Source: Rhabdornis inornatus (lineage: Eukaryota; Chordata; Aves; Passeriformes; Rhabdornithidae). From it: a stretch of DNA of 64,000 nucleotides. Location of the stretch: positions 930,001-994,000 of the forward strand of contig VWZS01008197.1 of assembly GCA_013397075.1 (NCBI GenBank), read 5' to 3'. The position numbers were made by a program, and so were the translations under genes. Of this stretch, positions 49,149 to 61,000 are shown piece after piece. How positions within the stretch are numbered: position 1 is the stretch's first letter; each line of letters starts with the position of its first letter. The notes below the pieces were generated by a model that did not search any database, was not told where the DNA came from, and saw only the letters and a program-made list of their open reading frames with translations.

Positions 49149-52100
49149 CCTTAGGAAAGAGCACTGTGAGTCTGAAAATATTAATTTCATGAAAGACGCT
49201 AACAACACTGTTAAAGACGCCACTGAGCTTTCAGATGAAAAGTATAAGCTGCATGAAAAGCATATGCAAAAACAATTCAGGTGCTGGTTCCTTTCTTTGT
49301 TCATGACACCTTTCTTTTGTCCTCCACAGCAAGAGCACTGCAGTGTGAAGTTTTCCTATGTTTGTGGCTGCTTTCTGTACCATTTTTCTTTCATGTTGGC
49401 ATACCCAGGCAAAAGAAAACTGCTAAAAAAGGAGGGAAATGGACTGTGGAAGCTGGGGTGGACAGGGAACTGGCTTTACCTGCTGATGCAGAGAGTTTCA
49501 GCTTCAAATCCTGGGAAACACCTATCTAGGAGAAAGGACATCCTTTCATTGTGGTGAGAGAATAGGAAGAAGAGTTGTCTCATGGGAACTAACATGTTAA
49601 CCAGTTTGTTACAAATAAGATGATGTTCTTGGTTTTGATATATGGTTGGCTGGCTGCCAGCTACAGTTACGGTTTTGCTCCTTATCCTCATTATTGATTG
49701 GATCCTGAACCCTCCACCCCATCCATACACCTCTGTGCTTTCTGGGTTTTGAGGTCTTCGGAGGTTGCCCCTTGTACCATGTAGCTTCTGCATTTGTAAT
49801 TTTTACATTAAAAGTTCTTTTTTTTTTGGCAACTCCATCGTTCCCATCTCTCTCTATATTTACCCCACAGATTCCCTGGCTGGCCCAGTCCTGTTATAGC
49901 CACCCACAGTGGCCATAATAGACTGGACGGTTTTGGTTTCAAGTCAAATGTTTTCAGAAGTCCACGTATCATAAACGGTGCAATTTCTGCATCTGATAAA
50001 ATCTGACTTAATTTTATCTCATTAAAAGGTTCAATCCATTGATTTAGGGTGTCTTCTTCTAAACTTGCTTCAGAGGTATTTTCTCAGCAGATGGACATGG
50101 CACTTTCCCATTTTATCTAATGTTTCTCATGAAGACTGTAGTAGTATGATCAATTGTCACTAGAAATAACTTTGAATTTTCTCATTACTGCAAGACATTA
50201 AGATGTCAGGGTATGATTTACTATGGCGAGTGACTTTTATGTCATCTATTTTTCAGAAATCCTGTGACTACTTTAAATCTCCATTTCCCTGGCATTGTAT
50301 CTATGTGTGTAGTGAAACAAAGAAAGAATTGACTAACACACTGAAAGCATTGAGCATTTGAAGCTGCCCTGCTAGACAAATACAACAGCAGCACAGTGCA
50401 CCACATGAAACCAAAGCAACCACCTGGAAGAGAAGGAGAGAAGAGCTTAGGCTATTATCAGTCTTTGAAACCATTTTGTCAGCAAAATACTCTTCTTTAG
50501 TTTGACTGTAAAGATAAGCAGTGACATGAAAGTGAAAAAATTAGAATATCCAGACATCTTAAAAGTCTGAAAATATGCAATGCATTTTTCCTGGTGTTTT
50601 GCATCTGATATGACTTTTGTTGACTTCCTGGCAACAGGAATTTTCCCTTATACATCTTGATTAATAAAAGTGCAGTGAATGGCTATGTAAGAGTGAAACC
50701 TTACCCATGGGTTAGCACACACCATACATCCATTCCTCTGGAGTGGCTGCACTGCAGATTCCTCATGCTGCTGTTTGCTGGAGGAGGGCTCTGAAAGATG
50801 AGACTGGGGGCAACCAGTGTGGTTACCACATCAGGTGTGTGATATTTAACTGAGTTCACAGAGGTAAAATGCAGTGGTGTGGCAGGTGTCAGGTGAGATT
50901 GGTGTTATTTATATCCACAAATGTCTCTGAGGAGAAAAAGTTTAAATGAGAGAGCTATTTCTTGTTGTAAACTCAGACCTCTATATCTGCAAAATCTCTT
51001 GCTGATTTGCAAACCAAGTACATTCTGTTATGTATGTACAGTCTGGTATGTTCCAATGGGCACCTTCCTCAGCATCACAACCATGAAGCAGCTCTGCTTG
51101 GCTGCCTGGAAGAGGCATCCCTCCTGTCTGGGTATGTGTGAAGAACTGCTCTGCCAGTGGCAGTGCTGGCTGACCCTTCTGGGAGGGGACTCAGTGATTT
51201 CAGCCACTGGGCAAGACAGAGGTGGCTGTGGCAGTAATAAAGAGAAGAGTGTTGCTCCTGGCACCCAAAGGTATTTTATCAGGGGGGTTCCATTTCAGAA
51301 ATGGACAGGGGCACCGGTGTGTGGTGGGATGCTGCACTCGTGTGAAACTAATAAACAGAATAACAGAATTTCTGTTCAGGGTGACTTTCAGAAAGAGGAG
51401 CTCAAATGCTGTTAGTTTTCTGTGACTATTTAGCAATTAAATCAGCAATGAATTTTCTCTGTGACTTGCATATCTGCTTTATTTTACCAGCCAAAGAATT
51501 TAAACCACAGGTAGAACCTTTAGAACCTGAGCAAAACATTATTTAAAATCATTTAACAGTTTTTCCCAGTTGAAGAACAGACTTATACCATTTAGGATTA
51601 ATAGGGAAAGCCAGCTTTGTCACCAAAATATAAAGCAGCTATAATAACAGAGAAACCTCCTGGAACACAGAACATTGTACCCTTAATTGGGTTGCAGGTG
51701 TACCTCAATGACTAATGGATTGCTCTGGATGCTGCTTGCATAGCAAGTTTCCCCTCTAGCCAATGTAGAAAATGGCTTTCTGCTCCTAGTCTCTGTTCTG
51801 GTGAGACTGCACAGCCACATGTGCAAACAGACACATAAACCAAGGTGGAAATAGTGACTGAATGATGAAAGGACACTCCACAGTGCAGTGTGTCCAGAAG
51901 AAAGGCTGGGTCAGATCTCTCTTACAAATAAAATAAGCAGCGTTAGCAATTGGAACAAATTAATGTTTCCTTCTGAAACAAAAGTGGACATGACGAGCAC
52001 TTTCAGGTTTCTTCTGTCCATCAGATCCTCACCCAGGAATGATGACTGCAGGGTTTGTCATGGAGCAACACCTACTGAAAAGCATAGAGAAAGAACATTT

Positions 52101-53407
52101 GTGGCTTACTTGGAGCTGCACAAATTGACCTGCCAAAAGAGCACCTGGGATAGTGAATGTCTTAATATGTTTCACTTGCTTTTTATTTTCTCCCTGACAC
52201 TTAATTTTTTCACATAAATACCACATAGAAAATAAAAGCTCTCTCTTTACACAATTTTGGTGTTAATATTGCCCTGAACAATTATTTTGTAATGTACATT
52301 TCAAGTGTTTAAACAGTCTAAAATACTGTGATACTCTGATGAATCTCTGGATATATTAAGTTTGTCTGAAATATGGCCAAATGAACAATTGAGACATATT
52401 TCGGGGAAAAATAAGCTATTAAAAGAGAATTAGAATTTTATCATAGTTAAATGTGGAAGAGTCTTGCAGAATATCAAAACAGCGCATAGACTTCATATAT
52501 TGCTCATGAGGAGCTTTGTGTGCTGTAAAAATGCAGGACAGTGAGTCAGTCTCCTACAAAATTTAATGGGAAATAGTGGTCTTGGCTAGGACATAATTAA
52601 TGCACAGTCTTTTCTTCCCCTTGCACCCTTGAAACATCCCACAGAGGTTGTGTGAAAATCTCTCCTTTCTAAAACCAGTGAGGAATTAGGATTGTGAAAC
52701 ACTGGTGTGGGTGCTCTTTTTGTATGGTCTCTGGCTGATAAGGACACTCAGGATGCTGTTCAGCATCCTTTATCTGAGAGGATTTGAACTGAAACCTCCC
52801 AGGGGAGTGCCCTAATTAGCACTCTGTGGTCTAGGCTGAGGTTCCACACTCATTACCTTTTGTTGGAGCTGCTCTGACGTCTGTCAGATTTTGTGTTTAT
52901 GGAATTTATGTCTGAGCACCTGTACATGTCCTGACCAGCAGGCCATATGGTTAAGGTGTGATGTGAGACTGCTGCCTCATATGAAGCTATGTAGGGGATT
53001 GTTCTGCTGGAAAGTTTGGGTTGCATGGCTGTGCAGTGTCATTAGGGCTTGGGATAGTTTTTGAGGATATAAATCAGGCATCTAATCGATAACTTTAGAT
53101 GCCCAGATCTCTTTTAATTCCCCATGGAACATATTCTTGAGGTTTTCCCAAGAAAGACCTTCTTTTTCAGCTGAGTAAGAAAATTATGCAGAGAAACATT
53201 ACTTACAGGCTTATTATAAAATCCTGACTGTGCAGTACAGATGCAGCTGCTTGCAATTCATCATCTAACTTTCCTGAAATTCTGTTGGTGGATGGCTTTA
53301 ATAGACACATTTCTGCCAGTAGATGTAATACTGCTTGCATTTATATGCAATATTTAAAAATATCTGTGTACCTGCATGAAGCACACTGGGTCTGTGCCTG
53401 TTGTGCT

Positions 53408-53466
53408 TTGTTTGGGGTTTTTTTGGGTTTTTTTGGTTGCTTTGTTGGTTTGGGTGGGTTTTTTTA
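53408..53466. repeat. T/G-rich low-complexity tract
   Basis: About 59 bases consist almost only of T and G, with runs GGGG, GGG and TTTTTTT and units of the TTTGGG type. With several G runs on one strand it could adopt G-rich secondary structure. Confidence 0.9.
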
Positions 53467-53721
53467 AATCTAAAAACTTGCATAAAATGGCACATTTTTG
53501 TCCACTTACAAAATCAAGCTCTAATTTTGTGATCTACATGGAAAACCTGATTGGTATCAGTGAGATTTTATGCTACTGAGGCCTGGCTGTGTTTAAGTCC
53601 ATGTTCCCTCACTGTTGCCTTTATGCATGACATATGTGCTGCTTCTTCTAGTTGAGGTGAGCAAAGCCTTCCTATCAGCCTTATACTAAAGAGCTTTTTT
53701 GATTAGAATGGACTAATCAGA

Positions 53722-53777
53722 TGACAAAAATTTATTCTACTGATACACCCCCTTGTGACAAAAATTTATTCTACTGA
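53722..53777. repeat. Direct repeat, 22-bp copies with 34-bp period
   Basis: The 22-base unit beginning TGACAAAAATTTATTC and ending TACTGA occurs at 53722-53743 and identically at 53756-53777, followed each time by a related (T/A)ACACC. Identity over the unit suggests a fairly recent tandem duplication. Confidence 0.9.
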
Positions 53778-54438
53778 AACACCACACCACAGTGGCTGGT
53801 TTTGAAATTTGAAAAAATAATTCATTAATCATTACATAATTTTAGTAATAATTTGTTAAGAACTTTCCTGCTGAATGATAGCACTTAAAAGTGAGACATG
53901 ATAATTCCTACCTTTGCCTCTGTGACTTACTTAGATGGTTTGTGAAATCTCCCATAATATGCTTCAAAATGGTTTCTCTCTGCATGTGCTGGGCCAAGAG
54001 ACTCCATTGCTCAGCCAGCTGAAAATAATGTGGAGAAAAATGCCATTCTTTTTCTTACAGTAAGTCTGATCCTCTGACTATAGTAGCAGCTTCTACAAAT
54101 GATGAGCTAAATCCTTGTTTTTATTTGGTATGAAAAAGGAAGTGTTTGTGGATGCAAAATTGGGCATATTTTTCTGTTAAAAAATAAGTTATGTTAGTTC
54201 CTTTTGCAACCCTTGCTCGTTTAGTACACCTACAAGATAAAGTTAAATGGAGATAATGACAAATACCTTACATGTGCAAGCTTCCTTTTTTCCTTTAGTG
54301 CAATGCACAGCGTGCAGACAGATGCAAACTGGAGCTTATGAGAGCTTGACTGATAAAAGACTTCATCTTGACCAGAAAAGAATGATTTGGTGATGAAGCT
54401 AGGAAATATTCTTATGGCCTTTCACTTCCACATTTAAT

Positions 54439-54463
54439 TAAAAAAAAAAAAAAAGAAAAAAAA
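54439..54463. repeat. A-rich tract
   Basis: Fifteen or so A residues, one G and eight more A. No retroposon body or target duplication was recognised beside it. Confidence 0.85.
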
Positions 54464-57400
54464 GACATTGCCAATTTTCTTTGGATGAAGCATTTTCACT
54501 ATAGATTACGACTTACTCAGAAATCAACCCCAAACTTAATTTCTGTGATTAATCCTTTATGGATTTTCTTTTGTTATTCAATGCAACTGGCTAATGATTA
54601 ATACCACCTGGGAGAAGGAGATTATGCAACACTAGAGTGGCATGGTGTCCATACACTAGGTCTGTGTTAATTCACCATGCAGCTGTCCAGAAAAAAGCCA
54701 ACCCAGCAAAAAGGCATATGGGTATGTATATGGAAGGCAGGAGGGGAATAATGATAATTGTTTTGACAAGAAATAAAGCAAATCTTTTGACATCTGTGTA
54801 GGCTTCTGCTGGGTAGGCAACTACTGACAGAATGTCATCAGTGGTTTCTTGGTATGGAGGAGCTTGTACACTCCCCAAATACCTGCATCATTTGTTCTTA
54901 CACTGACTGTGTAATAGGCATCTTCCCCCACAACTTTCTTACAAAATAAAACCACAATTCAGCCACAACTTCTACAGTAGCCAACGTACAATAGGCAATA
55001 AGCATTGTATAGCATTTCTATTGTGAGAAAAAACACTTATTGTCACGCAGCCTTAGTTTTAAAATCTCAGAACAGATGGCCATACTTCGAAATCACGAGT
55101 ATTCTCCACAGACAAAGGGCTTTTGTCCAAATGGATCTGAGTGCCTATATATATGGAAATACAAACTTGTACAATATTACACAACAGGGTCTGTTGGTAC
55201 ACAGGGAGTGTAAGAACAGAATGCAGTGCCACAGTCTAGGTGACAGTGTATATGGCTTGAAGACTGTGCAAAGCTTATTTCTGTTCCAATATAAAGTCTC
55301 TTCATCCAGGAAAAAGTCTTACTGTGTGCTAAAAATTAGGGAAGGAGTCTTGCTGAGGAATTTTCTTCTCTCAAGACCAATTCAATTATGCCAGAATTTG
55401 ACTTACAAAATTAAGTCTATAGCAATTATGAAGAATAAAAGGGAATCCTGAGATTATAAATATGAAGGTTTTATGCAAAAATGAGTACCACTGTTTTTCA
55501 CATTCATATATTCTGGACTTCAGTCCCTTGAGTGGAAATGATATAAAGCCCTTAGGTGTTTTTTTTTTGTTATCACCTTTTCATTTTGATCAAAGGGTCA
55601 TTATTCACCACAAATGTCAAGTTTTGCTCAGTGTGGTTTACACAGTTTTATTGGGGAATTAGAAAATGCCTCAATTTTTAAATGTACATAGAAAACTGCC
55701 GAGATGATTGGTTGGGTTTTGTTTGTTTCTTTGTCCCTTCATAAAGCAGGGACCATGAAGGACATGTGAAGAAAATATTTGGAAAGTGGAGGGAATAGGA
55801 ATTGTTGAATAACAAGCTGACCAAACTGGGACTCTGAGGCAGCTGCATGGTCAACATTGTTATTACAGTTGGACTCTTTTTCTCTCCTTGTTGTCTCTTA
55901 AACATAGCATAACCCAGTGATATTCTGGGAGAACAGCTCCTATCAATGAGAGGAACTCCTCTAAAATTTCTAAATAAAACCACATAAAAGTTACTTGATC
56001 TGTGCTTCTTGTTAAATTAGTAAGCAACATCAAAATTAAAAGGAGAAAGTGTGACTAAAAAATGTTTGAAGGTCTTATAGGGCAAACATCTTCTGATAGA
56101 TGAAGAAATGAGTTGTCTTAAGTTGTAGAACTATAAGAGGCAGAATGACAAATAAGTTTAAAGATTTAGACAACTTCAGAAAGTGCTTTCAAAGACTAGG
56201 CTACATGCTTGTGTCCATTCTTACCAAGAAAATCATATAAATACCTGATAACATTTTTGTCACGTTCATAATTCTGTGAACTCCATGTATGCTTCCAATA
56301 CTGGCCTTTAGTGGTAAGTGAATTTGGGATGATTTGGGACTCAGCTGAAGAAAAAAAGATGTGCCATGAAAGACAATTAATTTAACTTTATTTTTGTCAT
56401 TCTTCATTGCCAATAGTCCAGCACCATCAACATAACTTATGTCTCACTTCCAGTCCCTAATAGCCTATGCAGCCAGACCTGCCCAGGCTTGTCAAATGAT
56501 ATGTAGAACTTTACAAACATTTTGCAAAAAAAGGTTCACAGACAGTGAAAGGAAGACAGTGAACATTTACAGTTATTTTTATAGCATAGAGAACAATGTT
56601 CATACTTCTGGGAAATTACTGGAAGATTCTGTTATGATCCCCCAGTAGAACAGCATTTTGTAGAGTTTTAATTCTTTGTCAAAATAACCGAAGTACTTTC
56701 TTGTCCCATGAACAACATCTGAGAATTTGCCGCGTTTTAGCGATGACAATCTAAATAGGAACTGCTAGTTTTATTTCAGGAACACAGTCCTTAAAATACC
56801 AATTTGCAAAATTTCTTACTGAAAGAAAATGAATTAAAATGAGAATGGGATGCAAGTTAGTGGGTATTCAGCATCTGGCAGGTAATTTGATTGAAAGCTA
56901 TTAATATTATCTCATTAGAAGCATTGGAAGAAACAACTCCCATTATTAGACTTCTAGTTTCTCAAAAGGACTATGGCTAGGCAAGAGACACTCTTTTCCA
57001 CTCCTGCATTTATTAAAACCTTCACTGAATATCTATTTCTATATTTAGGTGATGATATCACAGCTCATTACCAGTGAACAAATTAGTTTGAATCAGAATC
57101 CAATCTACCTGTCGTTCAAGGGAATAGCATGCATGGGAAGTGTTCTCAGTGGTGCTCTGCAAGGGATCACCTGCATTTTTGCTCACTAGAACAAGTCACT
57201 AAGGGACAGGAAAGCACCAGTGATGTACTGTTTTATCCCTGACCTGAGATGCGAAGATTTTGAACAGAAAAAGTGTTTTTCTCTCATCAGTGTGAACTTT
57301 TTTCTCTTTGAACTCTCTCCCTTAACATTTTCTGGATCAACCAAGTCCTTTCTCAGAGCAAATATATTGGTCCTCTTCGGGGAATCTTTAGTTAATGCTA

Positions 57401-57828
57401 ACAAGCAGAGGTAAAGACATGGCTATAGGTGCAGTGACAAAGCTGTAGGAAGTTTGATCAGCCTAGAACTGAGGTTATTAAGAAGTAGGAGACCCAAATT
57501 CATTGAGCCCAGGCTTGGGCCACTGACATTTCAACAACTCCAGCACTGGGGTCACTCGTCGTTGCTGAGAGAGTGATTTTCATTCCTCTGGGCCCCAGTA
57601 AACATGTTATCACCCCACACCATGTAGGAAAGATGTGAGCAGGGGGGATTTTAAGAGATGATGGAGCCTGATGGCCTGGACCTACCAGGAGCAGCACATA
57701 TGAGTCTTAGCAGAAGAGCAAAATAAACTTTGGTGCCTTCCAGCTCCTCCACAATTGTCCCAACCACAGCACTGATAAAACGGAGTCCCAGGCCTTCTGG
57801 CTTTCACAGGGAATGTGAATGTGTATCT

Positions 57829-57850
57829 GTGTGTGTGTGAGAGAGAGAGA
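57829..57850. repeat. Compound (GT)5(GA)6 microsatellite
   Basis: GT units switch directly to GA units at 57839. It lies about 80 bases before an assembly gap. Confidence 0.95.
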
Positions 57851-57933
57851 AATCCAGTAGTAACATTTCGATGGATTTGACCCAGTTTTGCCACTATTTC
57901 TCAGGTCAGCTGAACCTGTGGTGGTTTTTTTTT

Positions 57934-58003
57934 NNNNNNNNNNNNNNNNNNNNNNNNNNNNNNNNNNNNNNNNNNNNNNNNNNNNNNNNNNNNNNNNNNN
58001 NNN
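57934..58003. other. Assembly gap (70 N)
   Basis: The gap is bordered by a T run on the left and by TGTTGTTTTTTTTTT on the right, so the missing bases are probably T/G-rich simple sequence. Frames through it are meaningless. Confidence 0.99.
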
Positions 58004-58058
58004 TGTTGTTTTTTTTTTTGTTTGTTTGTTTTTTTGTTTTTTGGTTTTTTTGTTTTTT
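58004..58058. repeat. T-rich (TTTG)n tract at gap edge
   Basis: Repeated TTTG and longer T runs extend 55 bases from the gap edge. With the T run on the other side this forms one long low-complexity tract that contains the gap. Confidence 0.9.
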
Positions 58059-61000
58059 AATGAATAAATCATTTGTCTAAATTCTTCTGCTCTGCTCTAA
58101 TGGTGTGAACAACTGATGATTGTAAGGTGATGTATAACATTCATCCGTCTTACTAGATGGTCACAATAACTGAGCTAAGTAGTTAATTAAGGTGGATGTA
58201 CCCCAGAACAATTGATTACTTTCAAGCAAAGGTAATTTCTCTTTGGAATGGTGCTTCTCTCTTAATTGATGGGAAAAAAAATGTATTTCAGTCATGCAAT
58301 GAGGAAGGCATTTGCTAAAAGTTGACCAAAATTTAAACATTTTGTTCTTTGGGTGAGTCATTGTGCATTGCTGATCATCTCAAACAAGTAACTGATTTCC
58401 TCTTCTGAGTTTTTTGCATTTCTTTGACCTTGAAGTTTTGGGATGAAAAAATCCTGGGACAAAAAGTTGCAGAAAAATGCTGGTTTGTTTTTTTTTTCCT
58501 CTTATTTCCAAATAACTACAACTGGAATAAGGTTTCAACCAAAACCTGAACCAAAAAACAAAAGAACAACTGGAAAGCAGGCACAGTCAGTATTTGGGTT
58601 TTTTTTTTTTCCTAACAGACTATTATTTAAAGTGAATATGTGTTGCAATTGACAATTGCATCTTACATATCCACAACCCTGAAATTGTTATGAAGATGTT
58701 TAGGCCTTATCACACCTTAATCTTCCTTTTTCCAGTTACAGTGTAATGATGCATATAATGCAGTGATGTACAGTGCAGATGGATTAGTTTTAAATTTGAT
58801 GGAGTAGTACTGTAAGAACGCAGTGGTTTTTTTATGCCAAGCAAGTTATGAAACTATCATGATAAAGATGACTTATAAATTTATTACCTTTTTGCAAGTG
58901 CTGTGTCTGTCAGGTAATGTCTTGTCAAAATAGATTTGTAAAATGAAAATAACAACAGCAATCTTGGCAATAAGAATTGTCTTAGAAGGGTAAAGGTACT
59001 TCATTGACTAAACCAAGTAGATTACCTATATTGTATTGAATTATTCTTGGGTCATGCCCCTTCTTTGCCAAGGAGAGATTAGACTAACTGCTCAAAACAA
59101 AGAAAATGTCTATTTGAATCTTGATTTCCATATCTCTTTTAGTTTGGTTAATCTGCTCCTGTAGTAAAAAAAAGTTGTTTTTTTTGTACTCTCCTATCAC
59201 AAAAATGTAAATGGGTTTTAGGCCCAAATCTTAGTGCAGGATATTCTCATGCCATGCAGAAAGCAAAAAATGACAATTAATTTTTATAACAATATCGCTA
59301 ATGTTGTGTGTCTTTTATATTTGTACTTTTTATGATCTTTTGTATTTGCACATACTTTGCATCCAGAGATCTGATTTAAAGACAGCACTGTGGAAAGCAC
59401 AGTATGAACACATGGCACTGTCCAAAAAGAGGTTATTATCTAAATAAAAATGTCAATAAAGGATGCGATGTCTAGCCATAGGCCAACTACCAGGGTTTTT
59501 GATTTCCATTTGTGTACTCTGACTCATGCCACCTTTTGCAGCACACACCTCATATCTGCTCTGACTAATTTCTTCTGGGGAGGCAGGGGTAGCATGAAAT
59601 CATCTGTGCATTACATGAGTGATTCAACCGTGGCTCATTTCTCTGATTTCCCTCAAAATAATTTCGATGTGATTACCCAAGCATGTAAAATGGTCAATAA
59701 GTAGAACATAGAAAATGTAGTTTCAGATACCAAATTCAGTTGTTCCAGTGATTATGAATAAACTTCTGAGTGAAATGAAATTATTTAGGTTTCTCTTGAG
59801 AACAGAGCTAAAGTAAAACAATTAGCAGCATTCCAGAGAATGCAGAATTTGGAACATGTGAAAAATGTGAATTAGTTGTTGATGTTCCAGGAGCAATTGC
59901 TCCCAGGGACCCCATACCTCTTAAATCAGCTAGAAGACCATCTGCTCCAAAAGATTTATCAATTACTATGTTTCTTTTAAAAGCAGTTTAAAGTATACAG
60001 TTATACTTCTCTCTGTCTCCTTTCTGTTGAAAAGCTTTATAGCTTTCATGAAAGTTTTTAATGAAAAACCTTCATGATGAACATCCAACTGAAATGTGAC
60101 TGGATCTAAGTGTCATCACCCACCCAGGTGCAGGCTCCATTTATAATGATTCCAAAATCTGCAGTGTCTGAAACATAAAATGTATAAAAGTTATGACTGT
60201 TGTGAACTAAAGAAATAATAAAAAAAAAATACTAAAAATTTCCTTTTGCATTTTATCTTGTGTTAGGCAGTAGTGCAAGGAGAACAGGGCCAGCTTCTTG
60301 ATTTGGTGCCTGGCTTACAATTCTTAAATACACAGGAAGGTCTGTGTTTTCAAGCATCTGCTATTAAACAATCTTGGAAACTTTTCCACAAAACTTCTGC
60401 CCCAAAATGATTTCAGCCCACAATTATAAGATTTATACATTCTTATAAACTTACTTAAGCTGGACTCCTGGCCTCTTGTCAGTATTTAATATTATTGGTC
60501 ATGTAACTGGATTATAAAGAAGATCTTTACATCCTATCATTAGATCTCAGGGAACAAGGGGATTGGGCAAAAATGAAAGCACAGTCCTAAAAGTATTTAT
60601 TATATAAAACACATATTTTATACATATAGGTATATTTTTTCTGCCTGTAATCGCTACATCAAAATGTTTGCTATAAACACTTCATCTTTAGGATATTTCT
60701 CTCTCATCAAAGTTTTTGTGCTTGATCTCACTTCTTGTTTTAGCAGAACAGCAAAGGCATGTGTCCCTCCATACTGCTTGGGGCTAGCTGCACCAGGAAA
60801 TCCAGAGCCATCTGGGTCTGTCCTGGCACTTGGATGATTTTATCCCCAACCCATGTTGCTGGTTGTTTTCTTTCTGTTAAAAAAAAACATTTCTATTTAT
60901 TAGGAAATGTGTGTTAGACAGTTTGACACTAGAATTTGGCACATGTCTTTGGGTTAACTTGGCCAAAGTGATTTATAGCTGTTTGTTCATGACCAGCATC

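Larger units (their letters stand above)
49149..57933. other. Intergenic region, distal part
   Basis: No gene was recognised in these 8.8 kb. Open frames of 146 codons (49117-49557), 164 codons (50921-51415) and 148 codons (55005-55451), all +, show no domain, signal peptide or splice context and have no recognisable relatives. Simple repeats lie at 53408-53466, 53722-53777, 54439-54463 and 57829-57850. 49600-49920 has some LTR-like features (ATTAAA near a T run) but too few to call. Confidence 0.65.

Noticed and set aside
48796..49164. 122-codon frame on the - strand
   Set aside because: It covers the untranslated/terminal CR1 segment and is not an intact reverse transcriptase.
49600..49920. 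Possible second LTR with ATTAAA before a T run
   Set aside because: No clear TG...CA ends, TATA box or target duplication could be paired up.
50921..51415. 164-codon open frame, + strand
   Set aside because: No domain, no splice or promoter context, and Cys-rich translation without regular spacing. Best explained by chance.
55005..55451. 148-codon open frame, + strand
   Set aside because: No similarity recognised and no gene signals; chance frame in intergenic DNA.
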